A DNA stretch of 64,000 nucleotides from Lentisphaeria bacterium (lineage in GTDB: Bacteria; Verrucomicrobiota; Lentisphaeria; Oligosphaerales; Oligosphaeraceae). The stretch covers positions 1-64,000 of the forward strand of contig JAKSPB010000009.1 in NCBI GenBank assembly GCA_024405215.1, given 5' to 3'. The position numbers and the translations under genes are program-made. Below the pieces are notes generated by a model. The model saw nothing but the letters and a program-made list of their open reading frames with translations, was not told the origin of the DNA and did not search any database. Shown here in pieces: positions 1 through 8,165 of this stretch (positions within the stretch are counted from its first letter, which is position 1; each line of letters begins with the position of its first letter).

Positions 1-43
1 GGTCGGACAGGAACACCTTTGTCGCGCAATCGCTCTTTCCCAT
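1..43 (-). CDS. Start of a gene running off the left edge (Rpn/PD-(D/E)XK transposase-like N-terminus?)
   Basis: Only the first 14 codons are present, reading MGKSDCATKVFLSD. The start codon has a very good Shine-Dalgarno (AAGGAGG) six bases upstream, and a plausible promoter lies at 111-138, so this looks like a genuine gene start. The N-terminal pattern (MGK-x-D-x3-K-x-F/Y-x-S-D) resembles the opening of Rpn-family recombination-promoting nucleases / PD-(D/E)XK 'transposases', which often begin this way. That assignment rests on 14 residues and is tentative. No catalytic motif is visible. Confidence 0.5.
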   Translation of the reverse strand, partial: MGKSDCATKVFLSD

Positions 44-110
44 CGAGTTCCTCCTTGACTGTGGTTCGATTCAAAGCCCCGTCCGGCCTAGTCCGTCCGG
101 AGCGATTCTC

Positions 111-138
111 AATGTAGCACCCCCGGGAACGATTGCAA
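111..138 (-). promoter_or_regulatory. Candidate sigma70-type promoter for the left-edge gene
   Basis: On the minus strand TTGCAA (133-138) and TACATT (111-116) are separated by 16 bp. This would give a leader of about 60 nt before the ATG at 43. The leader carries two CCGGACGG blocks. Prediction is by consensus only. Confidence 0.35.
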
Positions 139-420
139 GTGAAATACGTTAAAATAATAAAAATCATAAAATTACATACTTTTTTGCATATATTTTGAAT
201 AAAGAAGACATATTTTTACAATTCCCTATCAAGATTGTCCCGGAGCCAACCGTATTCAAGACATGCGCACAGGCACAGAACAAGTGTCACCGTCCAGCGA
301 TAAGGATGTACTGCCCCCGTCTCCGACTCCCGTGTCTCGGGCGCAGACCATCCCCCCCCCGCACAGAAACAAGGCTGAACCGCAAAAATACAAAGTCCCC
401 CCCCGCCTATTATTACAACT
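139..420. other. Intergenic region, AT-rich then C-tract-rich, no gene seen
   Basis: Bases 140-215 are strongly AT-rich and probably include upstream promoter DNA of the left-edge gene. The rest carries two long homopolymer C runs (352-360 and 397-404), which could be length-variable. I see no convincing reading frame, RNA gene or terminator here. Confidence 0.5.
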
Positions 421-1578
421 CTACGCCATTAGTTCGGCGACCAGCTTGTCCAGCTGCGCGTCAGTATCCGCATTGGCAGCGGACTTGAGGGTCACTGTGG
501 TATCCGTGAAGACGAGATCCTTGCAGTTGGCCAGCATGGTGCGCATCACCTTCGCCGCCAAGGGCGCCCAGGAGCCATTCTCCACCAAGGCCACCTTCCG
601 CTTCTGGAAATTCCGTTCCGTCAGATGATGGATGAAATTCTTCATGAAGGGATAGATGTCGGTATTGTAGGTCGTGGTCGCCAGGACGATCTTGCCGAAA
701 CGGAAGGCATTGCCCACGGCCGACGCCAGATCCGTGCGCGCCAGGTCCGCAACCTCCACCTTGGGGCAGCCAGCGGCGCGAAGCTTCTGCGCCAGCGCCT
801 CGACCACCTTGCGAGTATTGCCATAGACGGAGGTGTAGGCCAGGAAGACACCGTCCGTCTCCACGCCGTAGGATGACCAGATATCGTAGAGCTTCAGGTA
901 TTTTCCCAGATCCTCCGTCAAGACAGGACCATGCAGCGGGCAGATCTTTTGGATGTCCAGTCCCGCCGCCTTCTTCAGCAGCGCCTGGACCTGCGGCCCG
1001 TATTTTCCGACGATGCCGATGTAGTAGCGCCGCGCCTCGTCGGTCCAATCCTCCTCCACGTCCAAGGCGCCGAACTTGCCGAAGCCGTCGGCAGAGAAGA
1101 GCACCTTGTCCAGGGAATCGTAGGTGACGATCACTTCAGGCCAATGGACCATGGGAGCCGCGACGAAGGTCAGAACGTGCTTTCCCAGCTCCAGGGTGGA
1201 GCCTTCCTTGACGACCATATTGCGCTCCGGGAAATCCGTCCCGTAGAAATTCTTCATCATGGCAAACGCCTGCATAGAGGAAACGATTTTCGCTTCCGGC
1301 CAGGCAGCCATGAATGCGGCGATGGAACCGGAATGGTCGGGCTCCATGTGTTGCACAACCAGATAGTCCGGCTTGCGGCCGGCCAGCGTCTGCGAAAGGT
1401 TGTCCAGCCACTCTTGCGTGAAATGCGCATCCACCGTATCCATCACCGCGATCTTGTCATCCACGACGGCGTAGGAATTGTAGGCCATCCCATGGGGCAC
1501 CACATACTGTCCCTCGAACAGATCCACCTGATAGTCGTTGACGCCAACTGCAAAAATGCTTTCTGTAATCTTTTCCAT
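421..1578 (-). CDS. Flavodiiron protein (FprA-type O2/NO reductase)
   Basis: This cytoplasmic flavodiiron protein of 385 aa reduces O2 to water, or NO to N2O, with electrons from rubredoxin. The N-terminal metallo-beta-lactamase-like diiron domain has the H-x-E-x-D-H signature at about residues 77-82, with further ligands near H145, D164 and H216. A flavodoxin domain starts near residue 247 with the FMN loop TSVYGNTRKVVE. The ATG at 1578 is chosen because GGAGAG lies just upstream and homology begins with MEKITESIF; an in-frame extension upstream is not needed. There is no C-terminal rubredoxin, so it is the short FprA type rather than flavorubredoxin. It diverges from the flavin reductase-rubredoxin gene at 2024, a plausible electron donor. 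Confidence 0.93.
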   Translation of the reverse strand: MEKITESIFAVGVNDYQVDLFEGQYVVPHGMAYNSYAVVDDKIAVMDTVDAHFTQEWLDNLSQTLAGRKPDYLVVQHMEPDHSGSIAAFMAAWPEAKIVSSMQAFAMMKNFYGTDFPERNMVVKEGSTLELGKHVLTFVAAPMVHWPEVIVTYDSLDKVLFSADGFGKFGALDVEEDWTDEARRYYIGIVGKYGPQVQALLKKAAGLDIQKICPLHGPVLTEDLGKYLKLYDIWSSYGVETDGVFLAYTSVYGNTRKVVEALAQKLRAAGCPKVEVADLARTDLASAVGNAFRFGKIVLATTTYNTDIYPFMKNFIHHLTERNFQKRKVALVENGSWAPLAAKVMRTMLANCKDLVFTDTTVTLKSAANADTDAQLDKLVAELMA

Positions 1579-1896
1579 TTTTCTCTCCAAGTTGATTGAT
1601 TGCCTTTCACAGCCGTCCCATAACGACGGCATTGGAAGGCTTTTTCACACGGCCTGCTCCGCAGGCCTATGGAAAGGCAGTGTTCCGCAGAAAAAGGCAG
1701 TTTCAGCTTAACACAGTTTACACACAAAAGGGGGGGCTTGCAGATTCAGGCTGCCTTGAGTTCAATTTCATCAGCGTTTTTTCTCAATCTTTGAAATTGT
1801 GGGACGGCTGTGATTGCTTTTCTGTTTTTTACTGTAGCCTTCAACAAGAAAACTACAAGCATAGGCCTGCCTGGCGGACAATTTTCCCGCCAGGCG
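1579..1896. other. Divergent intergenic region between the flavodiiron and Hrb genes
   Basis: This stretch of the 445-bp divergent region holds two strong hairpins. GGCCTGC/GCAGGCC lies at 1651-1667 with a 3-nt loop, and GCCTGGCGG/CCGCCAGGC lies at 1869-1895 with a 9-nt loop. A CAATTTCA/TGAAATTG inverted pair also occurs in the middle. The second hairpin sits immediately before the promoter at 1897 and may be a regulator site or a terminator of an upstream transcript. No gene is seen. Confidence 0.45.
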
Positions 1897-1928
1897 TTGG
1901 CATTTTTCAAATAAAGGCTATATTTATT
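1897..1928 (+). promoter_or_regulatory. Promoter with candidate PerR/Fur-type operator upstream of the Hrb-rubredoxin gene
   Basis: TTGGCA (1897-1902) and TATATT (1919-1924) are spaced by 16 bp. The -10 lies inside a 21-bp block (1908-1928) with an AATAA-N9-TTATT dyad. The block matches 19 of 21 bases at 22893-22913, in front of the perR-like gene. The shared sequence, its overlap with the -10 and the oxygen-defence role of both downstream operons suggest repression by the PerR-like protein encoded at 22962. Confidence 0.6.
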
Positions 1929-2023
1929 TTCGCTGCATTTCATGCGGACGCCAGACTCTATCGCCGTTTGGGGCAACGGTCCCATCGGAATCCAGAACGC
2001 ATTACCCCCCAGGAGGTCGCATC

Positions 2024-2839
2024 ATGGACAAGACAGCTTTCTACAAGATCGGCTACGGACTCTACGTCATCACCCTTTCCGACGGAACCCGCGACAGCGG
2101 CATGATTGGCAACACGGTGATGCAGGTGACCAGCGAGCCCGCGCAGATTGCCGTCGCCATCAACAAGGCGAACTATTCCCACGACGTTGTTCTCCGGACA
2201 GGCCTGATGAACGTGAATGTCCTGGCGGAATCCGCCCCCTTCAGCGTCTTCCAGAATTTCGGCTTCCGCAGCGGCCGTGACAACGACAAATTCGCCGATG
2301 TCGCCTTCACCCGTTCCGCCAACGGCCTGGCTGTCCTCTCCCAGAACTGCAACGCCTATTTCTCCCTGAAGGTGGAGAAATACCTGGACCTTGGCAGCCA
2401 TGGCCTCTTCCTCTGCTCCGTGACCGAGGCCCAGACGCTCTCCCAGGAGGAAACCATGACATACGCCTACTACCAGGCAAATGTGAAGCCGCGTCCGCAA
2501 AAAGCCAAGAAGAAGGGCTTCGTCTGCAAAATCTGCGGCTATGTTTACGAAGGTGACGAACTTCCCCCGGATTTCATCTGCCCTCTCTGCAAGCACCCCG
2601 CCTCGGATTTCGAACCGCTGGACGCGGCCAAGGACCCCGAGAACCACACAAACACACAAACACAGGAGGCACCTACCATGAAAAAGTACGTCTGTGAAGT
2701 CTGCGGCTATGTCTATGATCCCGAAGTCGGAGATCCCGAACACGGCATCCCCGCCGGAACTCCTTTCGAGAATCTCCCGGACGACTGGGCCTGCCCTGTC
2801 TGCGGAGTTCCCAAGGATAACTTCAAGCCCCAGGAATAG
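2024..2839 (+). CDS. High-molecular-weight rubredoxin: flavin reductase + short rubredoxin + full rubredoxin
   Basis: Residues 1-155 form a flavin reductase-like FMN-binding domain of the Hrb type. A short rubrerythrin-like rubredoxin follows (C168/C171 and C186/C189), then a linker rich in Asn/Thr/Gln, then a complete classical rubredoxin (from M219, C224/C227 and C257/C260). Hrb proteins pass electrons from NAD(P)H to flavodiiron proteins, and the flavodiiron gene is divergently adjacent. Usual Hrb proteins have one rubredoxin, so the second is an extension. The start ATG at 2024 follows AGGAGG. A strong internal Shine-Dalgarno precedes codon 219, so the same gene may also make free rubredoxin. 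An intrinsic terminator follows at 2881. Confidence 0.92.
   Translation: MDKTAFYKIGYGLYVITLSDGTRDSGMIGNTVMQVTSEPAQIAVAINKANYSHDVVLRTGLMNVNVLAESAPFSVFQNFGFRSGRDNDKFADVAFTRSANGLAVLSQNCNAYFSLKVEKYLDLGSHGLFLCSVTEAQTLSQEETMTYAYYQANVKPRPQKAKKKGFVCKICGYVYEGDELPPDFICPLCKHPASDFEPLDAAKDPENHTNTQTQEAPTMKKYVCEVCGYVYDPEVGDPEHGIPAGTPFENLPDDWACPVCGVPKDNFKPQE
2678..2839 (+). CDS. Nested in-frame rubredoxin, possible internal translation start
   Basis: The ATG at 2678 is codon 219 of the Hrb fusion. It begins a canonical 53-residue rubredoxin starting [14 protein letters not shown], with both CxxC knuckles. AGGAGG at 2664-2669 lies 8 nt before this ATG, inside the linker-coding DNA. That linker reads like an old intergenic spacer that lost its stop codon. 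The natural inference is that separate hrb and rubredoxin genes became fused in frame and the internal initiation site survived. Whether both products are made cannot be told from sequence. Confidence 0.5.
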   Translation: MKKYVCEVCGYVYDPEVGDPEHGIPAGTPFENLPDDWACPVCGVPKDNFKPQE

Positions 2840-2864
2840 TCGGACCGGTCGGACCGGTCGGACC
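2840..2864 (+). repeat. Short 9-bp tandem repeat directly after the Hrb stop codon
   Basis: Two full copies of TCGGACCGG plus TCGGACC begin at the base after the TAG stop. It is the same kind of unit as the long minisatellite at 37371-37619. Confidence 0.8.
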
Positions 2865-2880
2865 TAGAACGCGACAGCAA

Positions 2881-2927
2881 AAAGGGCTGTTGCAAAACCT
2901 CATTCAGAGGTGCAGCAGCCCTTTTTT
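2881..2927 (+). terminator. Intrinsic terminator of the Hrb-rubredoxin gene
   Basis: AAAGGGCTGTTGCA (2881-2894) pairs with TGCAGCAGCCCTTT (2911-2924), with one G-U pair, followed by a T run. The stem core GGGCTGCTGC recurs in other terminators of the window. Confidence 0.85.
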
Positions 2928-2984
2928 GCCATCTGCCCGGCTTCTTCTGTACCTGCTTCGCAAGCTTGACGAAGCCAAGGTAAA

Positions 2985-4559
2985 ATGAGTCAAAGCCGTC
3001 TCTTGTTCAAAACGATAGTGGGAATTTTCAACCGCAAGGCATTGGGAGGAAAAGTCGTGAAATGCCATGCCGATGAGTCCAGGACTTTTTTCAGCCAATG
3101 GGGGCCGCCGGCGCTTTTGTTCGGGGCGTTCGCAGCATTCGTAATCGGGACATTCCTGATTACCGCATTTTCTCCGAACCGCGGGAGCGGACCGCAATAC
3201 GGAATGCTGATTGTCCTTCCGTTCTTCTTCTTTCTTTGGCTCATGTTCTTCTGGCGTGTCCGCTTCGAGTACGACCGCGCGTGTATTTTTTGCTTCGGTT
3301 TCTTCCCTTCCAGGCTAGACTATGCGGACGTGGAGGACGTGAAGTATTTCTTCCATGATTGCAAACATCCCGATACGCCGACGTCATTGCTCTTTCGGCT
3401 GAAGTCCGGTGAGATGAAGCGGTGGAGCATCAGTTGCTTTGTTCCTGCTGCACGTCAGGGGATTGTGCGGGAACTGAATGAACGCATCCGCCTCACGGAA
3501 ACTCCGCAGGAGATTCCGGATATCCAGACGTGGGCTGACGATGCCGTCAGCATATCTCGCGGCGCAAAGATTTTTTTCTGCTTTGCTGCCATTGTCCTGT
3601 TTCTTCTCGGTTTCTGGGGGATGTACAGACAATTGGCGTGGAACGACCGTGTCAGAAAGTGGGACAGGGCCGACGGTGTCATTCTGAAAAACGCAGAAAA
3701 TGTCCAAACCGACGTTACCGAGATTGAGTACGAATATACCTACAGGGGGAAGATGTATTGGGGGACAAGAATCGTCTATGACAGCAAAGTTTTCCCGAAT
3801 CTGGCATCCGGAACACACTGCAAGGTGATGGTGAATCCTGAGAAACCGCAGGATTGCGCGATCATGTTCCGCTACCGCAGGCATTGGGGATGGGTGCGGT
3901 ATTGTGAATGCGCGTTCTTTTATGCTGTTTCCGCTGTGTTTCTGGCACTGTTTTTCCGCAGTCTTGCTCCGAAGAAAACCGCCGTGCCTGAAGCATTGAA
4001 AAAATATGTCGCATCTTTTTCTGCAAAAGAGTATTATGTCGCTCTTCACAAGGAACGTTTCACGTTTAAATCAAATGCGGTGATAATGCGTTCCCCGATG
4101 GAATATCAACGGGACGGGCGGTACGGCATCATCCGCAAACGGAATTCCATGATGGGCTATTTCTTGCTAGGCGTTCCGCTGTGCCTTGCGGGAATAGCGT
4201 CTGTTGTAGTTCCGCGCTACTTGATTCTGGTCGCTGTTTTAGGATTTTTGCTCTATTGCGTGTCCGTACCGCACATGATGGTCATTGATTTTCAGGAAAG
4301 AAAGATATTTTGCAGCCGCAGGTTCCGACCGAAGAACGAGGCGCGGAAAAATTCCGTGTCGTTTTCGGAAATCGACCACTTTAGCCTGGACGCAGGAAGT
4401 GTAAGAGGCAACGGAAGGCTAGTCGCCCTTTTGTACGTGAAACATGACGGCACGAGCATACCGATTTGCAAGGTAGATGGAAAACACCTCGGCCTGCTGC
4501 TGGAACTCGCGCCGGAACTGGCGGAAAAAGCGGGGCATCTGCCTGTCACGTACTTTTGA
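2985..4559 (+). CDS. DUF3592-domain integral membrane protein
   Basis: This 524-aa protein has about six hydrophobic segments: two near residues 43-90, one near 200, one near 310 and two near 390-425. A DUF3592-like extracytoplasmic segment lies between the third and fourth, around residues 225-285. It runs from a WDRADGVIL start through paired YEY/Y-G strands to a V-x-Y/N-P-x-x-P ending. The function of DUF3592 is unknown. The C-terminal part, after the last membrane pair, looks like a cytoplasmic PH-like beta domain. The gene stands alone between the Hrb terminator and a palindrome-rich non-coding region, and its codon and base use seems more AT-rich than that of its neighbours. Recent acquisition is possible but not shown. 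Confidence 0.75.
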   Translation: MSQSRLLFKTIVGIFNRKALGGKVVKCHADESRTFFSQWGPPALLFGAFAAFVIGTFLITAFSPNRGSGPQYGMLIVLPFFFFLWLMFFWRVRFEYDRACIFCFGFFPSRLDYADVEDVKYFFHDCKHPDTPTSLLFRLKSGEMKRWSISCFVPAARQGIVRELNERIRLTETPQEIPDIQTWADDAVSISRGAKIFFCFAAIVLFLLGFWGMYRQLAWNDRVRKWDRADGVILKNAENVQTDVTEIEYEYTYRGKMYWGTRIVYDSKVFPNLASGTHCKVMVNPEKPQDCAIMFRYRRHWGWVRYCECAFFYAVSAVFLALFFRSLAPKKTAVPEALKKYVASFSAKEYYVALHKERFTFKSNAVIMRSPMEYQRDGRYGIIRKRNSMMGYFLLGVPLCLAGIASVVVPRYLILVAVLGFLLYCVSVPHMMVIDFQERKIFCSRRFRPKNEARKNSVSFSEIDHFSLDAGSVRGNGRLVALLYVKHDGTSIPICKVDGKHLGLLLELAPELAEKAGHLPVTYF

Positions 4560-4760
4560 GTTTTTTATGGAAAATTGTTTTCCCAACGCAGAAAAAAACA
4601 GGCAAAAACGAAAGCTGCAACCACCTGAAAATGCCATCCGTGGACAAACGCAAGCTTCCGCAGTTGAATGATTTGAGGATGTTCGCGAAAAAAAAACGCT
4701 CCATGATAGCCGGCAAAACAAAGGAAAGATGTCAGAGTAACGATTCCAGGGTAAAAAGCT

Positions 4761-4949
4761 GAGGTCACGTGACCTCGCATGGAGAGACAAAAGTGGTAAC
4801 CATATCGGAGTCGAACCGTGACCTCGGCCCAAAACGCAGTCTCTAGAGACTGGGAGAGACTGGAAAAAGAAAAGCCGTAAGTCGCTGATTTTACGGCAAC
4901 TGACGGCTGAAACGAATCAGCCCTCAATGACCGAGGTCACTGAGGGCTG
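4761..4949. repeat. Cluster of four palindromes/hairpins
   Basis: GAGGTCACGTGACCTC (4761-4776) and CAGTCTCTAGAGACTG (4837-4852) are perfect 16-bp palindromes. GCCGTAA (4874-4880) pairs with TTACGGC (4891-4897). CAGCCCTCA (4918-4926) pairs with TGAGGGCTG (4941-4949), with an inner TGACC/GGTCA stem. GTGACCTCGG (4819-4828) and CCGAGGTCAC (4931-4940) are also exact inverted copies. The last hairpin could terminate the tRNA-Ala transcript on the minus strand, although it lacks a good T run. Confidence 0.75.
4794..4825 (-). pseudogene. Partial tRNA 3' end (T-arm plus CCA-like end)
   Basis: On the minus strand this stretch reads as a T-arm (GGTTCGACTCCGATATGG) followed by TTACCA. It closely resembles the 3' part of the intact tRNA-Ala at 4962-5038. 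No matching 5' half, D-arm or anticodon arm is found upstream, so it is a fragment. Such tRNA 3' pieces are typical of integration-site duplications. Confidence 0.55.
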
Positions 4950-4961
4950 GATGTAAGTGGA

Positions 4962-5038
4962 TGGTGGAGCATATCGGGGTCGAACCGATGACCTCCTGCA
5001 TGCCATGCAGGCGCTCTAGCCAACTGAGCTAATGCCCC
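4962..5038 (-). tRNA. tRNA-Ala (GGC)
   Basis: The gene folds as a full cloverleaf. The acceptor GGGGCAT/ATGCTCC includes the alanine identity pair G3-U70, the anticodon loop is ATGGCAT (anticodon GGC), and the T-loop is TTCGACC. CCA is encoded at 4962-4964. Confidence 0.97.
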
Positions 5039-5303
5039 AGTTTTCGTAACTGGTCCTTACTATATGCGTTCCCAAGGGGTTTGCAAGTCGGGAACTGCTT
5101 TTTTTGAAAAAAACGCAGGGATTTTCACCTATTTTCTCACGTTGCACTTATCTTTTCCTGCTTTGTGCTTATGTTATGGAAGATATCCTCCCGCAAGGAC
5201 CGACGGCGGATTTTTCTCCGTGCACGGAAATTGCCATGGGAAGGATGTCACGACATTTTTTTCCCTTTTTCCTACGACCTTCACCTGTTTCAAGAACACC
5301 AAG

Positions 5304-6773
5304 ATGGCTGCTACCGCAAAAACCGCCGCACTTTTCGGCGAACACAGAAAGCTCAAGAAAGGCGAAAAGCTCACCTTCGCCATGATCGGCATGGGCATCC
5401 AGGGCCGCGATGTGCTGCGCGACTTCATCAAGAACGACAAGCTGAACATCGTCGCCGTGTGCGACGTGGACAAGGAGCGCGTGGCGGAGGCCAAGCGCAT
5501 GGTGGACGAGCACTACGGCAACACCAAGTGCAAGACCACCGGCGATTTCCGCGACATCATCAACGATCCCAAGATCGACGTGGTCGGCATCGCCACCCCG
5601 GACCACTGGCACGCCTATATCGCCGTGGAAGCCATGAAGCACGGCAAGGACGTCTTCTGCGAGAAGCCCCTGACCTACTCCATCGACGAAGCCAAGAAGG
5701 TCATGAAGGCCCAGACGAAATACAACCGCGTCTTCCAGGTGGATGCCTGGCAGCGCAGCTGGGACATCTTCCGCACGGCGGTCATGCTGGTCCGCAACGA
5801 GGTCTTCGGAAAGATCCGCTACGTGGACACCAACTACGGCTACGGCGGCGGCGCCAAGCTGGGCGGCCCGTCCCATCCCCTCCGCTTCTTCGACGAGGCC
5901 AAGAACGCCGCCACGGAAGGCGCCCCCAATCCCAACGTGGACTGGGACATGTGGCTGGGCCCCGCAAAGGTCCGTCCCTACTCCGACCAGCTGGCCCCCC
6001 GCGGAATCAACACCTTCTATCCCATGTTCTGGCGCTTCGATGACGACCTGGCCACGGGATACAACGGCGACTGGGGCGCACACCACCTGGACATCGCCCA
6101 GTGGGGCATGGACATGGACAATTCCGGTCCCTACAAGATCATCCGCTCCACAGAGCCCTACTCCAAGAATCCCCTCCACGGCGGACGGCGCCAGTATGGC
6201 ATGAAGATGCTCTTCAAGAAGAAGTACGGCGACATCGAGCTCTACCACGGCCCCTTCGGCGTCTGGGGAACGGTCTTCTACTGCGACAACGGCATCGTGG
6301 CGGTCAACCGCGGAAAGCTGGCGGTCTGGGGCGACACGGGCCTGGTCAAGCCGAACAAGAAGATCCGCAAGGCCATTGACGAGGCCACCTTCATGCCCGA
6401 CAAGATCGTCGCGGCCTCCGTTGGCGCCGACTACGGCTTCGACATCAACATCAAGGCCGACGAGCGCCTGGCCAATACCGTGAAGGTTTTAAACGAGAAG
6501 TTTGACCTGGCGCATGCCAAGGTCCAGGTCTTCCAGCCCAAGGAAGGCCACGTGGGCGACTTCGTCAACAGCTGCTACGACCGCACGGCGACCATCTCTC
6601 CGGCAGCAGTCGGCGGACGCACGGCGATTCTCTGCGGACTCTGCAACATGAGCTATGTGTATGACACCGGCTTTGACTGGGATCCCGTCAAGAACGACTT
6701 CGCCAACGGCACCGGCCAGGGAATCTCCCTGAAACGCGACAGCTACCGCAATGGCTGGGATGTCATTGTATGA
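5304..6773 (+). CDS. Gfo/Idh/MocA family NAD(P)-dependent oxidoreductase
   Basis: This 489-aa dehydrogenase belongs to the large sugar-derivative oxidoreductase family common in Planctomycetes and Lentisphaerae. The N-terminal Rossmann fold shows GMGIQG near residue 30 and the family signature CEKPLTYS around residue 120. The C-terminal half carries the conserved GDWGAHHLDIAQWG segment. The ATG at 5304 is chosen because it opens a typical N-terminus; the in-frame sequence upstream is low-quality and precedes the homology. No Tat signal is present, so it is probably cytoplasmic, unlike many relatives. The substrate cannot be told. A perfect-stem terminator follows at 6811, so it is monocistronic. 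Confidence 0.9.
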   Translation: MAATAKTAALFGEHRKLKKGEKLTFAMIGMGIQGRDVLRDFIKNDKLNIVAVCDVDKERVAEAKRMVDEHYGNTKCKTTGDFRDIINDPKIDVVGIATPDHWHAYIAVEAMKHGKDVFCEKPLTYSIDEAKKVMKAQTKYNRVFQVDAWQRSWDIFRTAVMLVRNEVFGKIRYVDTNYGYGGGAKLGGPSHPLRFFDEAKNAATEGAPNPNVDWDMWLGPAKVRPYSDQLAPRGINTFYPMFWRFDDDLATGYNGDWGAHHLDIAQWGMDMDNSGPYKIIRSTEPYSKNPLHGGRRQYGMKMLFKKKYGDIELYHGPFGVWGTVFYCDNGIVAVNRGKLAVWGDTGLVKPNKKIRKAIDEATFMPDKIVAASVGADYGFDINIKADERLANTVKVLNEKFDLAHAKVQVFQPKEGHVGDFVNSCYDRTATISPAAVGGRTAILCGLCNMSYVYDTGFDWDPVKNDFANGTGQGISLKRDSYRNGWDVIV

Positions 6774-6810
6774 TCACGCCTCTGACTCTGCCATAGAAGG
6801 CAGATAAAAA

Positions 6811-6854
6811 AAGGGCTGCTGCAGAACTTCTTCGTCTTGCAGCAGCCCTTTTGC
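6811..6854 (+). terminator. Intrinsic terminator after the Gfo/Idh/MocA gene
   Basis: AAGGGCTGCTGCA (6811-6823) pairs perfectly with TGCAGCAGCCCTT (6838-6850) and is followed by a T-rich tail. The stem core matches that of the terminator at 2881. Confidence 0.9.
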
Positions 6855-6870
6855 GTTTTCTCAACCGAAG

Positions 6871-7065
6871 TCAGATGGAAGACTTCGCCTTCTTGCCGTT
6901 TTTACCGGCAGTCCCAGTCGTCTTTTTGCAAAGCTTCCCTGCGCGCTTGAAGAGCCGCGTGGCCGCCAGGCAGACGCTGAAGATTTCGAATATCGTCCCG
7001 AAAATCCCCGTGTATTTCTTGCGCCGGCGTGTCGTGCGCCCGCTGTCGATGATGATTCTTGCCAT
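6871..7065 (-). CDS. Small basic protein, one hydrophobic segment, unknown function
   Basis: This 64-residue protein has basic ends (RRRKK near residue 15 and KNGKKAK near the C-terminus) flanking a hydrophobic stretch at about 19-36. That suggests a small membrane or membrane-surface protein. A clear Shine-Dalgarno (AGGAGA) lies 8 nt before the ATG, which is why I accept it as real. It points towards the convergent Gfo/Idh/MocA gene and shares the terminator hairpin region at 6811-6850. I do not recognise a family. Confidence 0.55.
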   Translation of the reverse strand: MARIIIDSGRTTRRRKKYTGIFGTIFEIFSVCLAATRLFKRAGKLCKKTTGTAGKNGKKAKSSI

Positions 7066-7195
7066 GAAGCCTGTCTCCTGTAAGTGAATGATCCGTCCTT
7101 TGCCTATATGATAATCGTCCCTGACGGATTTTCCAGAAAGAACGCCCTTCCCTTTTGATTTGGCATCCGCATTTGCCTACGCAATCCCCTCTTTC

Positions 7196-7903
7196 CTACC
7201 CCTCGCTCTGGTAGGAGACGGAATGCACACCAGGGATGTTCCTGGAAAGTTCCACCGTAAGTGTCATGCAGGATTCCAGTTGCTGGTTCTTGCAGTCCGT
7301 GTCAATATGGAAGACCGCCTTGACCCGCCGAGGTTGCACGGCGATGGTCATATTCAGCGTGCCGATGCTGTACATGGGATTGGCGGAAATGTATTTGCGG
7401 ATCTCTTCGATCGCTTCCTCGCTATCGGCTTCCACAATCAGCAGGAAAGGGAACTGCCGATGAAGCCGGGCCTCAATGCGCTTTCCCATGAAAACGATGA
7501 CGGTTGCTCCCAACGCCGAAATCAACGCCACAGTCGCCTGGTTGATGCCACAGGCCATTCCCAGCGCCGCAGCAAACCACAAACAGGCAGCCGTGGTCAA
7601 GCCTCGCACAGTAACACCCGTCTTGACAATGGTCCCCGCGCCCATGAAGCCGATGCCGGAAACAACCTGCGCGGCGATGCGGCCAGCATCTCCGGTCAAC
7701 TGCTCAGCATGGCTGAAATCCAGCGAACATCCCGCGCAAAGCAAGGACATGACGGTGAAGAGCGCCGCCCCGGACGCCACCAGGATATGCGTCCGCAATC
7801 CTGCCGCGCGGCCGTGGACATCCCGTTCAAAGCCCACGCAGATGCCGCACAGCACAGCCAATCCCACTCTCTTTAAAATTTCAAGAACCAAAGCGATGTC
7901 CAT
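7196..7903 (-). CDS. MgtC/SapB family membrane protein
   Basis: This 235-aa protein has the MgtC N-terminal membrane domain of four to five helices, with the conserved CVGFERDVHGRAAGLRTH segment near residues 22-39 and GAGTIVK near 110. A C-terminal cytoplasmic ACT-like domain covers roughly residues 150-235. MgtC/SapB proteins are linked to growth at low magnesium and to membrane-potential or ATP-synthase control; the role in free-living relatives is uncertain. No Mg2+ transporter gene is adjacent. No strong ribosome-binding site is seen at the ATG at 7903, as for several isolated genes in this window. Confidence 0.9.
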   Translation of the reverse strand: MDIALVLEILKRVGLAVLCGICVGFERDVHGRAAGLRTHILVASGAALFTVMSLLCAGCSLDFSHAEQLTGDAGRIAAQVVSGIGFMGAGTIVKTGVTVRGLTTAACLWFAAALGMACGINQATVALISALGATVIVFMGKRIEARLHRQFPFLLIVEADSEEAIEEIRKYISANPMYSIGTLNMTIAVQPRRVKAVFHIDTDCKNQQLESCMTLTVELSRNIPGVHSVSYQSEG

Positions 7904-7983
7904 TTTCGTTAATGTAACACTTCAATGAATGCCATTCACTACGATTTCCACTACATACCGGCAAGACATGACAACCTGAAAAC

Positions 7984-8020
7984 AAAAAAAAGCCGTTGCA
8001 AATTCTTCACTTGCAACGGC
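7984..8020 (-). terminator. Intrinsic terminator of tRNA-Arg
   Basis: On the minus strand GCCGTTGCAA pairs perfectly with TTGCAACGGC (7992-8001 and 8011-8020) and is followed by eight T residues (7984-7991). It lies just 3' of the tRNA-Arg gene. Confidence 0.9.
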
Positions 8021-8027
8021 CAAGGAG

Positions 8028-8104
<77 letters not shown>

Positions 8105-8165
8105 ACTCAAATTCCGGGAATGGACATAAGATAACCCTCCTAGCGTTTTCTGCAAGGTGTTTCGT

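Larger units (their letters stand above)
4560..4961. other. Palindrome-rich non-coding region beside tRNA-Ala
   Basis: No protein-coding gene is convincing in these 400 bases. They contain two perfect 16-bp palindromes, two further hairpins and a partial tRNA 3' end, listed separately. The arrangement next to an intact tRNA gene resembles the scar of an integrated element or a decayed tRNA cluster. Confidence 0.6.
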
